DNA from: Accumulibacter sp.
Lineage (GTDB): Bacteria; Pseudomonadota; Gammaproteobacteria; Burkholderiales; Rhodocyclaceae
DNA: 64,000 bases
NCBI GenBank assembly: GCA_024235715.1
Contig: JACKLW010000008.1
Coordinates: 62,001-126,000, forward strand
Direction of reading: 5' to 3'
Shown: in pieces, positions 30,775 through 40,264 of the stretch
How positions within the stretch are numbered: the first letter of the stretch is position 1
Layout of the letters: every line of letters starts with the position of its first letter
Notes under the pieces: generated by a model
The model's input: only the letters and a program-made list of their open reading frames with translations
Databases searched by the model: none
What the model was told of the DNA's origin: nothing
Made by a program: the position numbers and the translations under genes

Positions 30775-31884
30775 ATGGCCCTTCTCGAGCTTCAAGGAAT
30801 CGTCCAGCGCTACGGCACGCATACGGTCGTCGATGGGGTCGGTTTTGCCATCGAAACCGGTGCCATCGCCTGCCTGCTGGGACCGTCAGGCTGCGGCAAG
30901 ACAACCCTGCTGCGCTGCATCGCCGGTTTCGAAGACATCGTCGCCGGCGAGATTCGTGTGCAGGGGCGGACAGTGACCACTGCCGGTCGGCGCGTGCCGC
31001 CCGAGAAGCGGCAGATCGGCATGGTCTTCCAGGACTATGCGCTGTTTCCGCACTTGACGGTTGCGGCCAATGTCGGCTTTGGCCTGGCAGCGCTGGCCAG
31101 CGAGCAGCGCCAGCGGCGGGTCGGCGAACTGCTGACGACAGTCGGCCTGGCTGGTCAGGGCGGCAAGTACCCGCATGAACTGTCCGGCGGCCAGCAACAG
31201 CGTGTCGCGCTGGCGCGGGCCCTGGCGCCGCAACCGCAACTGCTGCTGCTCGACGAACCTTTCTCCAATCTCGACGTCGGTCTGCGCGAGCGCCTGTCGC
31301 TGGAAGTGCGTGACATCCTCAAGAGCCAGAACATCACCGCCGTGCTGGTTACCCATGATCAGCACGAAGCCTTTGCCATGGCCGACGAGATCGGCGTCAT
31401 GGCGGCGGGCATCATCCAGCAATGGGACAGCCCTTACCGCCTGTATCATCAACCCGTGAACCGTTTTGTCGCCGATTTCGTCGGGCAGGGCGTCTTCATC
31501 GCCGGAACGGTGCTCGACGAGAGGCGGGTGCAGGTCGAGCTTGGCGTCCTTGAATCGCGCGTGCCGCTCGAGTGCAGCCTGGGTTGCGGAAACTGCGGCA
31601 GGGGTTGCGGCGTCGAAGTGCTTCTGCGCCCTGACGACATCGTGCATGACGACCGCAGCGATCTGCTCGCCGAAGTCCGCCTCAAGGCTTTCCGCGGGGC
31701 GGAGATTCTCTACACCCTGAAACTGGCGAGTGGCGTCGAAGTCCTCTCGCTGGTGCCGTCGCATCACAACCATGCCATCGGCGAGCAGATCGGCATCCGG
31801 CTGGATATCGACCACGTCGTTGCCTTCAGGACGCCGCCGCCTCCCTTCCCCTCGGGCGCAAGGCGCGTCGCGATTCAGCGATGA
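30775..31884 (+). CDS. fbpC: Ferric iron ABC transporter ATPase with a four-cysteine motif in the regulatory domain
   Basis: 369 residues. Walker [10 protein letters not shown] (36-44), Q-loop Q86, signature LSGGQQQR (136-143), Walker B LLLLDEP (156-162) and switch H194 are all intact. The C-terminal TOBE-like domain, usual in FbpC, carries C267-x3-C271-x2-C274-x3-C278 ([16 protein letters not shown]), which could hold a metal or Fe-S cluster and sense iron; that is inference. The ATPase drives Fe3+ import through FbpB. Its stop overlaps the aat start (ATGA), so iron uptake and aat are on one transcript. Confidence 0.9.
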   Translation: MALLELQGIVQRYGTHTVVDGVGFAIETGAIACLLGPSGCGKTTLLRCIAGFEDIVAGEIRVQGRTVTTAGRRVPPEKRQIGMVFQDYALFPHLTVAANVGFGLAALASEQRQRRVGELLTTVGLAGQGGKYPHELSGGQQQRVALARALAPQPQLLLLDEPFSNLDVGLRERLSLEVRDILKSQNITAVLVTHDQHEAFAMADEIGVMAAGIIQQWDSPYRLYHQPVNRFVADFVGQGVFIAGTVLDERRVQVELGVLESRVPLECSLGCGNCGRGCGVEVLLRPDDIVHDDRSDLLAEVRLKAFRGAEILYTLKLASGVEVLSLVPSHHNHAIGEQIGIRLDIDHVVAFRTPPPPFPSGARRVAIQR

Positions 31885-32594
31885 TTCCCTGGCTCGACGG
31901 CAAAGCCCCATTTCCGCCGCTGGAACGTGCGCTGCTCGAGCCGAACGGCTTGCTCTGTGCCGGTGGCGACCTGTCGCCGCCGCGATTGCTCAACGCTTAT
32001 CAGCATGGCATCTTTCCGTGGTACGCGAGCGGCGAACCGATCCTCTGGTGGAGTCCCGACCCGCGCATGGTGCTCGACCCGGGCGAGTTCCGCATTTCGC
32101 GTTCCCTGCGCCGCCGGCTGCGTTCCGGCCGCTACCAGGTGGCGCTCGACCGCGACTTCGCGGCGGTCATCCGGGCCTGCGCCGAGGCGCCGCGGGCCGG
32201 CCAGAACGGTACCTGGATCTCGCGCGAGATGCAGCACGCCTATTGGCAACTGGCGCAACTGGGCTTCGCCCACTCGGTGGAGACCCGCCTTGACGGCGTA
32301 CTGGTGGGCGGCCTGTACGGGGTTGCCATCGGCCGCATGTTCTACGGCGAATCGATGTTCTCGCTCGCTACCGATGCTTCGAAGATCGCTGCTGCACACC
32401 TCGCGCGCTTCCTTGTAGGCGAGGGTTACGGCATGATAGATTGCCAGATGAATACTGCGCACCTGGCCTCCCTCGGGGCGCGGGAAATCCCCCGTGCGGT
32501 TTTCATGAAGCGCTTGCGCGCCCTGGTCGCCGTGTCATGGCAGCCCGGGACATGGCCCGTCGACGGCGCCAGCCAACCCTGGAAGCAGAACTGA
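31881..32594 (+). CDS. aat: Leucyl/phenylalanyl-tRNA-protein transferase
   Basis: 237 residues of the GNAT-like Aat family: [38 protein letters not shown] (substrate pocket), [11 protein letters not shown] and [19 protein letters not shown] are family signatures. It adds Leu or Phe from aminoacyl-tRNA to proteins beginning with Arg or Lys, marking them for ClpS/ClpAP degradation. Coupled to fbpC by a 4-base overlap, and followed directly by bpt. Confidence 0.95.
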   Translation: MIPWLDGKAPFPPLERALLEPNGLLCAGGDLSPPRLLNAYQHGIFPWYASGEPILWWSPDPRMVLDPGEFRISRSLRRRLRSGRYQVALDRDFAAVIRACAEAPRAGQNGTWISREMQHAYWQLAQLGFAHSVETRLDGVLVGGLYGVAIGRMFYGESMFSLATDASKIAAAHLARFLVGEGYGMIDCQMNTAHLASLGAREIPRAVFMKRLRALVAVSWQPGTWPVDGASQPWKQN

Positions 32595-33365
32595 ATGGCC
32601 CGCCTCAACGACTCCGATCTGCCGTTCTCCCTGTTGCAGTTCTACGCAACGGCGCCTTACGCCTGCAGCTATCTGGCAGGCGAACGCGCGCGCTCGCAGG
32701 TCGCGGCGCCGAGTCATCTGATCACTACCGAGGTTTACGGCGAACTTGTGCGCAGCGGCTTTCGCCGCAGCGGGATGTTCACCTACCGGCCGATGTGTGA
32801 CGGTTGCCAGGCCTGTGTGCCGGTACGCATCCCGGTCAGGCTGTTCCAGCCCAATCGCAGTCAGCGCCGCTGCGTCAGAATGCATGCCGGCTTGCAGGCG
32901 CGCGAGGTGCAGCTGTGCTTCAACGACGACCACTATCAGCTCTATCTGCGCTACCAGTCGGCCAGGCACGCCGGTGGCGGCATGGATGAGGACAGCCACG
33001 ATCAGTACGCGCATTTCCTGCTGCAGAGTCGCGTCGATACCCGTCTCGTCGAATTCACCGAGAACGGCGTCCTGCGCATGGTGAGCATCCTGGACGTACT
33101 GAACGACGGTCTTTCGTCGGTTTACACCTTTTACGATCCGGACCTCGTTCCGGCCAGCTTCGGCACCTACAACATCCTCTGGCAGATTTCCCAGTGCGCG
33201 GCCAACGGCCTGCCTTATCTCTATCTCGGCTACTGGATCCGCGACAGTCGCAAGATGGCCTACAAGGCCAACTTCAAGTCCATCGAGGGCCTGTTCGATC
33301 GGCAGTGGGTCGATCTGCGCGCGCGCCTTGCCGACTCAGTCGGCCGTGTTGTCAGCGTGCCGTGA
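32595..33365 (+). CDS. bpt: Aspartate/glutamate leucyltransferase (bacterial arginyltransferase-like)
   Basis: 256 residues. The N-terminus has the ATE1-type motif [19 protein letters not shown], and the GNAT-like C-terminal half has [31 protein letters not shown] and [20 protein letters not shown]. Bpt transfers Leu onto N-terminal Asp or Glu, extending the N-degron pathway that Aat serves. The ATG is the base after the aat stop. The gene pair order aat-bpt is typical in beta- and gammaproteobacteria. Confidence 0.95.
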   Translation: MARLNDSDLPFSLLQFYATAPYACSYLAGERARSQVAAPSHLITTEVYGELVRSGFRRSGMFTYRPMCDGCQACVPVRIPVRLFQPNRSQRRCVRMHAGLQAREVQLCFNDDHYQLYLRYQSARHAGGGMDEDSHDQYAHFLLQSRVDTRLVEFTENGVLRMVSILDVLNDGLSSVYTFYDPDLVPASFGTYNILWQISQCAANGLPYLYLGYWIRDSRKMAYKANFKSIEGLFDRQWVDLRARLADSVGRVVSVP

Positions 33366-35033
33366 CGGGATGTCTGCTTCGCTGGCCACTACTGCGAGCA
33401 GCGTCGCCATTCCCTCGGCCGCATGCTCCAGGGATTTTGCGTCCCCGGCACTGACACTGCGCGAGGCGGACTGCAGCCGCTGCGAGATCTCGAGCACGCG
33501 TTTGCCGTGCTGCAGCAGTCGGCCGCGAATGGCATTCAGCTGCTGGAGCCTGGCGATCATTGCCCGGCGCAGTTCCTGCATTGCCTCGTCTTTTTCCTCG
33601 TCGCTGCCGGCAGCGAGCAGCGCGCGGCGGGCGCTCACCTCGTCCATCGATTCCTTCCACCAGCGCAGGAAAGTCATCCGGTGGTCGACCAGCGCGTTCA
33701 GCGACTCCGCCATCGAGTTTATCTCGTCGCGCCCACCGCTCACCGTCGGAACATGCTCGGTCGGTTTGCCGTAGGCCAGGCCGTCGAGCAGACCGGCCAT
33801 TTGCCGGACGGGGCGAACGATGCGCGCAGTGATCACCAGTGCGAAGACGATCGACAACACGATGGCGCCGGCCGTGACCAGCAGGCTCAGACGGGCGTTC
33901 TCGTGCGACGCCTGAGCTATCTCGGCGACACGCGTGGCCATCATCTGGTTGGCTTGATCGACGTTCTGTTTGACCAGCGGCGCGACGCGATCAGCCGCCG
34001 AGTTCATCTCGCGGGTCAGCGTCACGATGCTGGACCTCTGCGCAACCAGCGCCAGGAAGTCGCGCTCGTAGTCGTTCAGCAGGCCGATCAGCAGCGTCTT
34101 GTCGGCATCGGATATCGGCGAGGCGGTGATCTGTGAGCGAATCGTTTCGCCGATTTCGACGACCATCGGCGGGTAGACGTCGTCGCCGCGCAGCAGGAAG
34201 TCCTTTTCCCGCCGCCTGAGTTGCAGCACACTGGCTTCCAGGTTGGGGACGTGGTAGGCGTTCAGGATCGCCTCGATGCGGTGTGCCGCATCGCGAAACG
34301 GCCCCTTGCCGGCAGCGACGTTGCCGGCCCTGAGCGCGCTTTCGGCGTAGGGTTCGAAGCTTGTGGCGTACTGGGACAACTCGGCCAGCAAGCGCTCGCT
34401 GACCTGCGCCTGGAGCTCCGAAGTCTCGACCAGCTGGCGAAACTCGCCGATCCGCTTGTGAACCAGCTCGCGGTACGCCGGGTCCTGGCGCAGGGCCAGG
34501 TCCTTCTCGCTACGACGGATCTGCAGCAGCAGCGTGTACAGGTGGTCGACGTTGTAGTTCGCCGCCAGCGCCTGCAGACGATGGACCTTGTCGCGGAAGG
34601 CGCCCTGCAGTCCCGAGTTCTCGTCAAGTCCCATGATCTTCCAGGCGTCGGCGACGGCCTGGAAACGTTCCCGGTAGGTGGTCAGCAGCCCCTGCAGGGC
34701 GCCAGCGGTCTGTCGGGAGTCCCGATCGACCATGGCCAGCGCCGCCATCTTCTTGTCGAGAGTCTGCAGGTGTTTGTCGACCTCAGCGGCAAGAATGTCC
34801 TGGGGATCGATGAGGAAGCTCTTCTCGGCGTCGCGCACTGCGGCCAGCTCGATTTCGATTTCGAGCGCCAGCGACTTGCGCAGCTCATAGCCCTGCAGCT
34901 GGTGGTAGTCGCCGAGCACCGATGCCAGCGTCTGATGATAGTGCCAGACTGCACCGACAAAGAGCAGGCCGACGAGTGCGAAGCCCAGCCCGATCTTTTC
35001 GCCGATGCGCAGTTTGCTGAACAGCTTGTCCAC
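33336..35033 (-). CDS. Membrane sensor with HBM-type periplasmic domain and HAMP, no recognised output domain
   Basis: 565 residues from GTG 35033 (AAGGAG 6-7 bases upstream). Helix 1 is about 15-31 and helix 2 about 382-405. The 350-residue periplasmic part is all-helical and shows three copies of the R-x-x-EK-x-F/L-L motif (VRDAEKSFL near 66, [11 protein letters not shown] near 172, [11 protein letters not shown] near 272), characteristic of helical bimodular (HBM) sensors such as McpS/TorS. A HAMP (about 402-455) follows, then about 110 residues of helical sequence. There is no MCP methyl-accepting hairpin, kinase or GGDEF domain. Its 3' end overlaps bpt by 30 bases (convergent). Confidence 0.75.
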   Translation of the reverse strand: MDKLFSKLRIGEKIGLGFALVGLLFVGAVWHYHQTLASVLGDYHQLQGYELRKSLALEIEIELAAVRDAEKSFLIDPQDILAAEVDKHLQTLDKKMAALAMVDRDSRQTAGALQGLLTTYRERFQAVADAWKIMGLDENSGLQGAFRDKVHRLQALAANYNVDHLYTLLLQIRRSEKDLALRQDPAYRELVHKRIGEFRQLVETSELQAQVSERLLAELSQYATSFEPYAESALRAGNVAAGKGPFRDAAHRIEAILNAYHVPNLEASVLQLRRREKDFLLRGDDVYPPMVVEIGETIRSQITASPISDADKTLLIGLLNDYERDFLALVAQRSSIVTLTREMNSAADRVAPLVKQNVDQANQMMATRVAEIAQASHENARLSLLVTAGAIVLSIVFALVITARIVRPVRQMAGLLDGLAYGKPTEHVPTVSGGRDEINSMAESLNALVDHRMTFLRWWKESMDEVSARRALLAAGSDEEKDEAMQELRRAMIARLQQLNAIRGRLLQHGKRVLEISQRLQSASRSVSAGDAKSLEHAAEGMATLLAVVASEADIPSRHADNTAD

Positions 35034-35309
35034 GTCTGTCTCCTTTGTTTGGCCTGAGAGCGCAAGCGCAACCGGCCGGCGGGCTTGCGTTGGCGCGGGC
35101 GAGTTGCGACCATGCCCCGAGCGATTATAGGTGCCTGCGGTGTCGGAAGTGTGGCGGACGGCCAGCGCTCGGCGCCAGGCGGTTCGATATTCGCGCTGCT
35201 GTTGCCGCCATCGGGCAGTGCCACGGCGCGGCGGCTGCGGTGAGCACACGAGCGATGCCGGCGAAAAAAATTGGTGTTATATTCATCAGCAGCGAGCGGA
35301 GGAGTGGCG
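35034..35309. other. Intergenic region between divergent sensor and hypothetical genes
   Basis: An AT-rich stretch around 35265-35290 (AAAAAAATTGGTGTTATATT) stands out from the GC-rich surroundings and is a likely promoter area for the gene at 35310, but I cannot place confident -35/-10 hexamers. Confidence 0.35.
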
Positions 35310-35816
35310 ATGGATCCGGACGTCGTTTACGCCAAGACGGCAAAGGGGCTGGACGAGATCAGGTGGCGAAGGCACAAGCTGCCGGCCCGTTTGCGCGCCT
35401 TGTTGATCACCATTGACGGAAAGTCTACTGCTGCGGCGCTGGTCAGCAGGTTCTCCATGCCAGAGCAGGCAGCTGCCGGCATTGACGGCCTCCTTGCCTG
35501 CGGTTTCATCGAGGTCGCCACGGAGGGTCAGGAGAGCGCGGCCGCCGATCCGCTCCTGCCCGCCAGGCAGTTCATGCGCAACAGCCTGCTGGCGGTGATG
35601 GGAGCAGACGCCGACTACTTCCGCGCCAGCCTCGATTCGGCGCGAAGCCTCGAAGCGCTTGCCGAGTTGGCGTCAGAATTCCTGGATGTGGTGCTTGCCA
35701 GTGGCGATCGCAGCGCTGCCGACGCCTTCATTGCCGGGCTGCGTGAGTTTGGCATCGTCCAGGATGCGGCCAGGCTTTCGCCGACCGAATCACCCGGACC
35801 GAGAAGCGGTGCCTGA
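35310..35816 (+). CDS. Hypothetical cytoplasmic protein of Rhodocyclales type
   Basis: 168 residues from ATG 35310 after GGAGGAG. The opening VVYAKTAKGLDEIRWRRHKL, PARLRALLITIDGKSTAAAL and a following FSMPEQAAAGIDGLLACGFIE resemble a winged-helix-like module found at the start of many betaproteobacterial hypothetical proteins and some signalling proteins. The C-terminal half is helical and unrecognised. No catalytic motif, signal or membrane segment is visible. It is a single gene on its strand, so context gives no role. Confidence 0.6.
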   Translation: MDPDVVYAKTAKGLDEIRWRRHKLPARLRALLITIDGKSTAAALVSRFSMPEQAAAGIDGLLACGFIEVATEGQESAAADPLLPARQFMRNSLLAVMGADADYFRASLDSARSLEALAELASEFLDVVLASGDRSAADAFIAGLREFGIVQDAARLSPTESPGPRSGA

Positions 35817-35975
35817 AGCGGGGCGGGGGGCGACATGGTTTCCATTGCCCCCGCCTCCCGCGTCGTGGAAGGGCGTCAGCCCGCCTGCTTGAAGCTGATG
35901 TATCGCCGCGCGAAGTGTGGGCGAATCGCGCATCCCTTGCGGTCCGGTACCGCCCGGCGGTTCAGACGCGACCGC

Positions 35976-36170
35976 TCAATAGTGCCGCCGCACGGTGCGA
36001 CGTGCCACGCCAGCATAGCTCACCGGCGTGAGCGGGCGGCCAACGACGGCTTCGGCGCTCGGGATGATGCCGTGGATTCCCGGAATCGACAGCTGTTCTC
36101 CAAATTCAGATCCGAGAACGATGATCGCCGTGGCGAACACGAGAATCGCTGCTGGTTTCAACCTGGTCAT
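35976..36170 (-). CDS. Small secreted protein
   Basis: 64 residues: a signal-like helix (PAAILVFATAIIVLG), then GIIPSAEAVVGRPLTPVSYA and a basic tail GVARRTVRRHY. Its ATG overlaps the stop of the DUF2092 gene (ATGA), indicating coupled translation. Small exported proteins ending in GVARRT-R-R recur near DUF2092-type genes, as far as I recall; the function is unknown. Confidence 0.6.
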   Translation of the reverse strand: MTRLKPAAILVFATAIIVLGSEFGEQLSIPGIHGIIPSAEAVVGRPLTPVSYAGVARRTVRRHY

Positions 36171-36976
36171 TTGCTTCCTCCTGGGGTGAAATGTTCGGGC
36201 AAGTCGCCCGTACCTTTGAGGTCAGCAAAATCCACCTTGCTGGCCTTGCTTGTGTTCTTGAACTCGAAAGTTCCTGTTTTCACTACTTTGCCGGCCTTCC
36301 AGTCGCTGAACTGGATGCTGTAACTCGGGCCGTTCGGCACGCGTTTGGAGGTGATGACATAGCGACAGGGATAGGGTTTGTCGCCGTGAGCGATCCAGAT
36401 CTGCCAATCGACGTCTTTGCTTCGAAAAGCCAGCGAATCACACTCGACACCACCGACCACGCCGCTGCCAAGATCCTTGATGTCTTCGACGTCCTGCATC
36501 AACACGTCGTAGGAATTCGACAGCAACAGGTCGGCCGCCGGGAGGGGACGGTCGTATTTGTCGCGCATCACGTCAATCAGATGGGCGATGGAGCCAGGTA
36601 TCTCGGCCTGGGTGTACTTGTTCTGATTCTTGCCCAGGATGGTGAGCGTCTTGCCGTCGAACGACATCTCGACATCGGCAAAGCCACCGGAGCGGGTTGC
36701 GCGGAGCTTGTCGGGGCGATTGAGCACGACCTTGCCCGAACTCGCCAGCCCGAGCGTCTGCTCTTCCGGAGTCACCACCTCAAGCGTGGCGTCGTAGTTG
36801 AACGAGAGTGCCTGTTGCGCTGCCAGGAATTCCGACATGGCCTTTACCAATCGCTTGGCATCGGCCTCATCGGCGCTCGCGCTCGTCGATACTCCCAGGC
36901 CAAGCACGGCGGAGAGCGCAAGCACGGGAATCCCGCGCCGGGTGGAATTGACTGCTTTTCGTACAATCGGATTCAT
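36167..36976 (-). CDS. DUF2092 exported protein
   Basis: 269 residues from ATG 36976 with AAAGGTG upstream; the open frame extends much further but that part is antisense to other sequence. A signal peptide (GIPVLALSAVLGLGVSTSASA) precedes DEADAKRLVKAMSEFLAAQQ, and the body has beta-rich segments such as GFADVEMSFDGKTLTILGKN, DLGSGVVGGVECDSLAFRSK and VDWQIWIAHGDKPYPCRYVI, typical of the LolA/LolB-like DUF2092 fold. Such proteins are predicted to bind lipids or outer-membrane components in the periplasm. The small secreted protein follows it in an operon; an AraC regulator gene lies upstream on the same strand. Confidence 0.82.
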   Translation of the reverse strand: MNPIVRKAVNSTRRGIPVLALSAVLGLGVSTSASADEADAKRLVKAMSEFLAAQQALSFNYDATLEVVTPEEQTLGLASSGKVVLNRPDKLRATRSGGFADVEMSFDGKTLTILGKNQNKYTQAEIPGSIAHLIDVMRDKYDRPLPAADLLLSNSYDVLMQDVEDIKDLGSGVVGGVECDSLAFRSKDVDWQIWIAHGDKPYPCRYVITSKRVPNGPSYSIQFSDWKAGKVVKTGTFEFKNTSKASKVDFADLKGTGDLPEHFTPGGSK

Positions 36977-37035
36977 TGAATGGCACCTTTCTGAGGGGAG
37001 ATCCAGCGTCTGGAATGGGTGACGCTTTGCCAAGT

Positions 37036-38121
37036 CTAGCGCGAATCGCGCGGGCGTGGAGCGCTGGCGCCGGTGCGGCTGTGTGTCCTCCGCCATGCCA
37101 ACGGCGAGACATCCTTCCAACGCTTGAAAGCGTGCGCAAAGGCACTGGCGCCCGAATAATCGAGGACGGCGGCGATCTGCGCAATCGACAGGTCGGTCAG
37201 GCAGATCAGGCGCAGCGCGAAACCGCAGCGGGCTTCGTTGAGCAGTTCTCGGTAGCTTGTTCCCTGGCGCTCGAGCAGGCGGTTCAGCCGGCGCGGGTTC
37301 ATCGACAGCTCGCCGGCAATCGCGGCGAGCGAAGGGCGCTGCAGCACGACCATCGCCTGTACCAGGCGGCGGGTCTGAGCGACCAGATCGAGGTCGTGAC
37401 GACTGCGGACGCTCTCCAGTTCCTCCTTCAGGAGCTTGAAGCGATCGGGGTCGGCACCGGCGACCGGCAGGCTCAGATCGCTGGCCGGAAATACCAGTGA
37501 CGAGCGCTCGGCATTGAATTCGATCGGGCACTGAAAGACCTGCCTGTACGGTCGCAGGTCCTTCGGCCGGCGTCGCGAGAGCAGTACCGCGCGTGCTTTC
37601 CACTGCGCGCCGCAGAGCAGGCGCATGATGTTCTGAGCAATGACCAGCGTGCCGTCGCAGATCTGGTCGACGCCAACGATCGGGCCGGCGAACAAGGTGT
37701 AGCCGAGGGTGGCGGTATTGCCTTCGATCGTGCGTGTCACCATCCCCGCGCGATCGTGCAGGTGCAGGAGATTCTGCAGGTGGGCCAGTGCCGTGCCGAC
37801 GTCGGCGCAGTGGGGCAGCAGTTCGCCGACCATGCCGAGTGACGTGGCGCCTTGACCCTGCCCGAGAATCAAGGCGAAATGCGGGCAGCCGCTCAGCTCG
37901 GCGCAGCGTTCGAGCAGCTTGCCACAGGTGTGCGGCGAGATCAGGTTGTCGGGGTCGGCGAACAACTCGCCGCTGACGCCGACACTGACGAACAGCGCTT
38001 CGGGGTCAACGTCGAAACCTTCGATCATCTGGGCGATGTTCGTCAGGGGTCCGATGCGCAGCAGACCGTCGGGAATATCGCCGCATGCCTTTTTCGTTCG
38101 TGCCGAAAATTGCTCAGCCAT
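37036..38121 (-). CDS. AraC-family transcriptional regulator (arabinose-binding-N type)
   Basis: 361 residues. The N-terminal ligand domain of OruR/ArgR-like AraC proteins (about 20-210; GEGGFDVDP-like start, LGMVGELLPHCADVGTAL) is followed by a C-terminal double helix-turn-helix (about 265-345): SLAAIAGELSMNPRRLNRLL and DLSIAQIAAVLDYSGASAFA plus AFKRWKDVSPLAWRR. It is 59 bases upstream of DUF2092 on the same strand and divergent from DUF1579, so either group may be its target. The effector is unknown. Confidence 0.88.
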   Translation of the reverse strand: MAEQFSARTKKACGDIPDGLLRIGPLTNIAQMIEGFDVDPEALFVSVGVSGELFADPDNLISPHTCGKLLERCAELSGCPHFALILGQGQGATSLGMVGELLPHCADVGTALAHLQNLLHLHDRAGMVTRTIEGNTATLGYTLFAGPIVGVDQICDGTLVIAQNIMRLLCGAQWKARAVLLSRRRPKDLRPYRQVFQCPIEFNAERSSLVFPASDLSLPVAGADPDRFKLLKEELESVRSRHDLDLVAQTRRLVQAMVVLQRPSLAAIAGELSMNPRRLNRLLERQGTSYRELLNEARCGFALRLICLTDLSIAQIAAVLDYSGASAFAHAFKRWKDVSPLAWRRTHSRTGASAPRPRDSR

Positions 38122-38426
38122 CGTCGTGAATGGTCGCTGTCGTCGAGTGGAGAGTGTCGCGAATTATCAAACAACTCGCTGCGGAAAGGTCGACAATCGC
38201 CATTTTTCGCGGGCTGGCCGGTTACGCCTGTAGCGTCCGCGGTGAGCAAGCCCGGGCGGACTCCCGGTGTGAAGCTAACCGGTACTCGCGCCGATCGACG
38301 AGAGGTTTGCCGCCGCTGCGATTGCCATGATATGGCGCTGTCCGCAAGTGCTGCGAAGAGGTCGGCGAGCAATATGCATCGGGGGTTTTCCGGGTGCGGT
38401 TTCTTGATAGAAAAGGAGACTCGAAA
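38122..38426. other. Intergenic region between AraC regulator and DUF1579 gene
   Basis: No gene with family character. An AT-richer patch at about 38160-38175 (GAATTATCAAACAA) may hold promoter elements for the AraC gene. No clear hairpin terminator or operator is visible. Confidence 0.4.
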
Positions 38427-39041
38427 ATGAAAACGTCTTTTCGCCTGGCCGGGCTGCTGGCCGCCAGCCTCTGTCTGACGAACCCGGTTGGTGCCGAGGC
38501 CGTCAACAAGGTTGCGGCAAGTGTTCCGGCGAAGGAAGCGGCCGAGGCCAAAGCGCTTGCAAAGGCGATGACCCCGGGCGAGGGCCAGAAGCGGCTGCAG
38601 GCGATGATCGGCACTTTCGACGTCGCCATCCGCACCTGGGTCGATCCGTCCAGCCCGCCGATTGAATCGTCGGCGACCAGCGTCGGCGCCTGGGTGCTCG
38701 GCGACCGCTACGTGCAGATGATGCTCTCGGGCGACATGCAGGGTCAGCCCTTCAGTGGCATCGGCTACATCGCTTTCGACAATGTCAGCAAGCTGTATCA
38801 AGCGACCTGGATGGACAACGGCAGTACCGGCATGACCTGGTACCAGGGCGGTTTCGACGCTTCCGGCAAGTCGGCGACGATGAAGGGCTCGGTGGCCGAC
38901 CTGTTGACCGGCAAGCCCTCGCCGGTCGAGTTACGGATGAAGCTCGGCGACGATGGTGGCCACGTGACGGAGCTGTGGGGCAAAGGCCTCGGGAGCAAGA
39001 TGTTCAGGATGATGGAACTGCGCTACACGCGAAGCAGGTAG
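38427..39041 (+). CDS. DUF1579-family exported protein
   Basis: 204 residues from ATG 38427, 8 bases after AAAAGGAG. A signal peptide (LAGLLAASLCLTNPVGA) is followed by a DUF1579/lipocalin-like body: MTPGEGQKRLQAMIGTFDVA, SVGAWVLGDRYVQMMLSGDM, GQPFSGIGYIAFDNVSKLYQ and TGMTWYQGGFDASGKS. Members are of unknown function and probably bind hydrophobic ligands. It is the first of three small exported-protein genes that precede an OmpP1/FadL channel. Confidence 0.8.
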   Translation: MKTSFRLAGLLAASLCLTNPVGAEAVNKVAASVPAKEAAEAKALAKAMTPGEGQKRLQAMIGTFDVAIRTWVDPSSPPIESSATSVGAWVLGDRYVQMMLSGDMQGQPFSGIGYIAFDNVSKLYQATWMDNGSTGMTWYQGGFDASGKSATMKGSVADLLTGKPSPVELRMKLGDDGGHVTELWGKGLGSKMFRMMELRYTRSR

Positions 39042-39069
39042 TCGGGCTGACTGGAAAAGGAGACGGGAA

Positions 39070-39471
39070 ATGAAGCGAAGAGAATCGGGCAAGGGTTCTT
39101 CTCGAAGGAAGCTGCTGGGCGGGCTGGCGCTGCTGGCATGCACGCAGCCCGCCTGGGCGATCTTCGGCGTCTGGCGCAGGGCGGCGCGGCGTACGGTGAT
39201 CGTTGCCGGTGCGGCGACTGCGGCTGCGGTAGCCGGCGAGAGCGCTGCTGCCACGCAGCAGGCCGAGGCCGCTGCGTCGGCAGCGGACGCTTCCGCAGCG
39301 GCCGCGCAGCAGGCGGCCGCTGCTGCCGACCAGGCCGAAGCGCGCGCCAGCCAGACCAAAACGCCCCAGCAGCGCCTCAAGGAACTGCAGTCACTCTACG
39401 ATCAGGGTCTGATCAGCGCGAGCGATTACGAGTCGGCGAAGAAGAAGATCCTCAATCAGCTGACGCAGTAA
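39070..39471 (+). CDS. Ala-rich exported protein with C-terminal SHOCT domain
   Basis: 133 residues. A twin-arginine-like start (SSRRKLLGGLALLACTQPAWA) gives export by Tat or Sec. A low-complexity alanine-rich coiled segment (about 45-95) follows, and the last 30 residues, RLKELQSLYDQGLISASDYE and AKKKILNQL, are a SHOCT (short C-terminal) oligomerisation domain. It may be a structural or envelope-associated protein. The gene lies 28 bases after DUF1579 with a good ribosome site and is probably co-transcribed. Confidence 0.75.
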   Translation: MKRRESGKGSSRRKLLGGLALLACTQPAWAIFGVWRRAARRTVIVAGAATAAAVAGESAAATQQAEAAASAADASAAAAQQAAAAADQAEARASQTKTPQQRLKELQSLYDQGLISASDYESAKKKILNQLTQ

Positions 39472-39576
39472 GGCGGGCGCGCAGCAGCGGTGGATGGAAG
39501 CCGGGTGCTGTCAATCTCGCCTGGGCAATCCGGCGATCGCCGGGTTCGGCCATTTTTTTACCGGAAGGAAACGACG

Positions 39577-40110
39577 ATGAACGCAAGACGAAAATTCGTG
39601 GCTGCCGCCGTTTTTGCTGCTGCGGCTGTGCCGCTCGGTGCCGCGACCAAGCTGGCGGCCGCCGCGGAAAGCAAGGTTCAGCTGATGTTCGTGCAAAGCG
39701 CCGAAAGCCTGAAGGCGGACGACAAGACGTTGCGCCTGGTCAATGTGGCGCCGCAGACGATCTACTTCTCGGACCGCCCGGTTCGTGTCGCCGGCCATAT
39801 CACGCTGCCGGCGTATCTTGAAGAGTGGACGGCTGCCTCGGGTCCGAACAACTTCAGCGCCGATCCTCCCAATGCCACCCTGTCGGTCTACGAACCCGGG
39901 AAGGACAGCAACACGCTGACCGTCGTCGAGATCAGCAAGCCGGTCGTCGAAGGCAGGGACCTGGTGTACAGTTACAAGCTGATCGAAGGCAAGGTGCCGA
40001 CGACCGGCGGCGTGACCGCCCTGTTCATCGACTGGATTGGTCCCGGCGGTGGCGTGGGCGTCGGCTTCCACGGTGTTGGCGTCGGTCGCCGCGGCGTCGG
40101 CTGGCGCTAA
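39577..40110 (+). CDS. Exported protein of unknown function with Gly/Val-rich tail
   Basis: 177 residues from ATG 39577 after GGAAGGAA. A signal peptide (FVAAAVFAAAAVPLGAATKL) is followed by a beta-rich domain (KVQLMFVQSAESLKADDKTL, YFSDRPVRVAGHITLPAYLE, NATLSVYEPGKDSNTLTVVE) and a tail GGGVGVGFHGVGVGRRGVGW that is almost pure Gly, Val, His and Arg. I do not recognise the family. Its position between the SHOCT protein and a FadL-type porin suggests an envelope role. Confidence 0.62.
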   Translation: MNARRKFVAAAVFAAAAVPLGAATKLAAAAESKVQLMFVQSAESLKADDKTLRLVNVAPQTIYFSDRPVRVAGHITLPAYLEEWTAASGPNNFSADPPNATLSVYEPGKDSNTLTVVEISKPVVEGRDLVYSYKLIEGKVPTTGGVTALFIDWIGPGGGVGVGFHGVGVGRRGVGWR

Positions 40111-40264
40111 TCTTCCGGTGTGCGGAAGGGCGAGCGGCAGCTGGCGTGCGCGGCATCGCTTGCTCGCCGCTGCGCTATCCGGCCGCCCGCCAGCACCATC
40201 CGGAACGACCGGCGGGCGCTGTCGCGAGCACGACGTTGGTGGTTTTTCAACTGGGGACGGTGGA

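Noticed and set aside
36977-37603. Upstream extension of the DUF2092 frame
   Set aside because: It is antisense-like sequence overlapping the AraC gene in another frame; the signal peptide and ribosome site mark ATG 36976 as the start.
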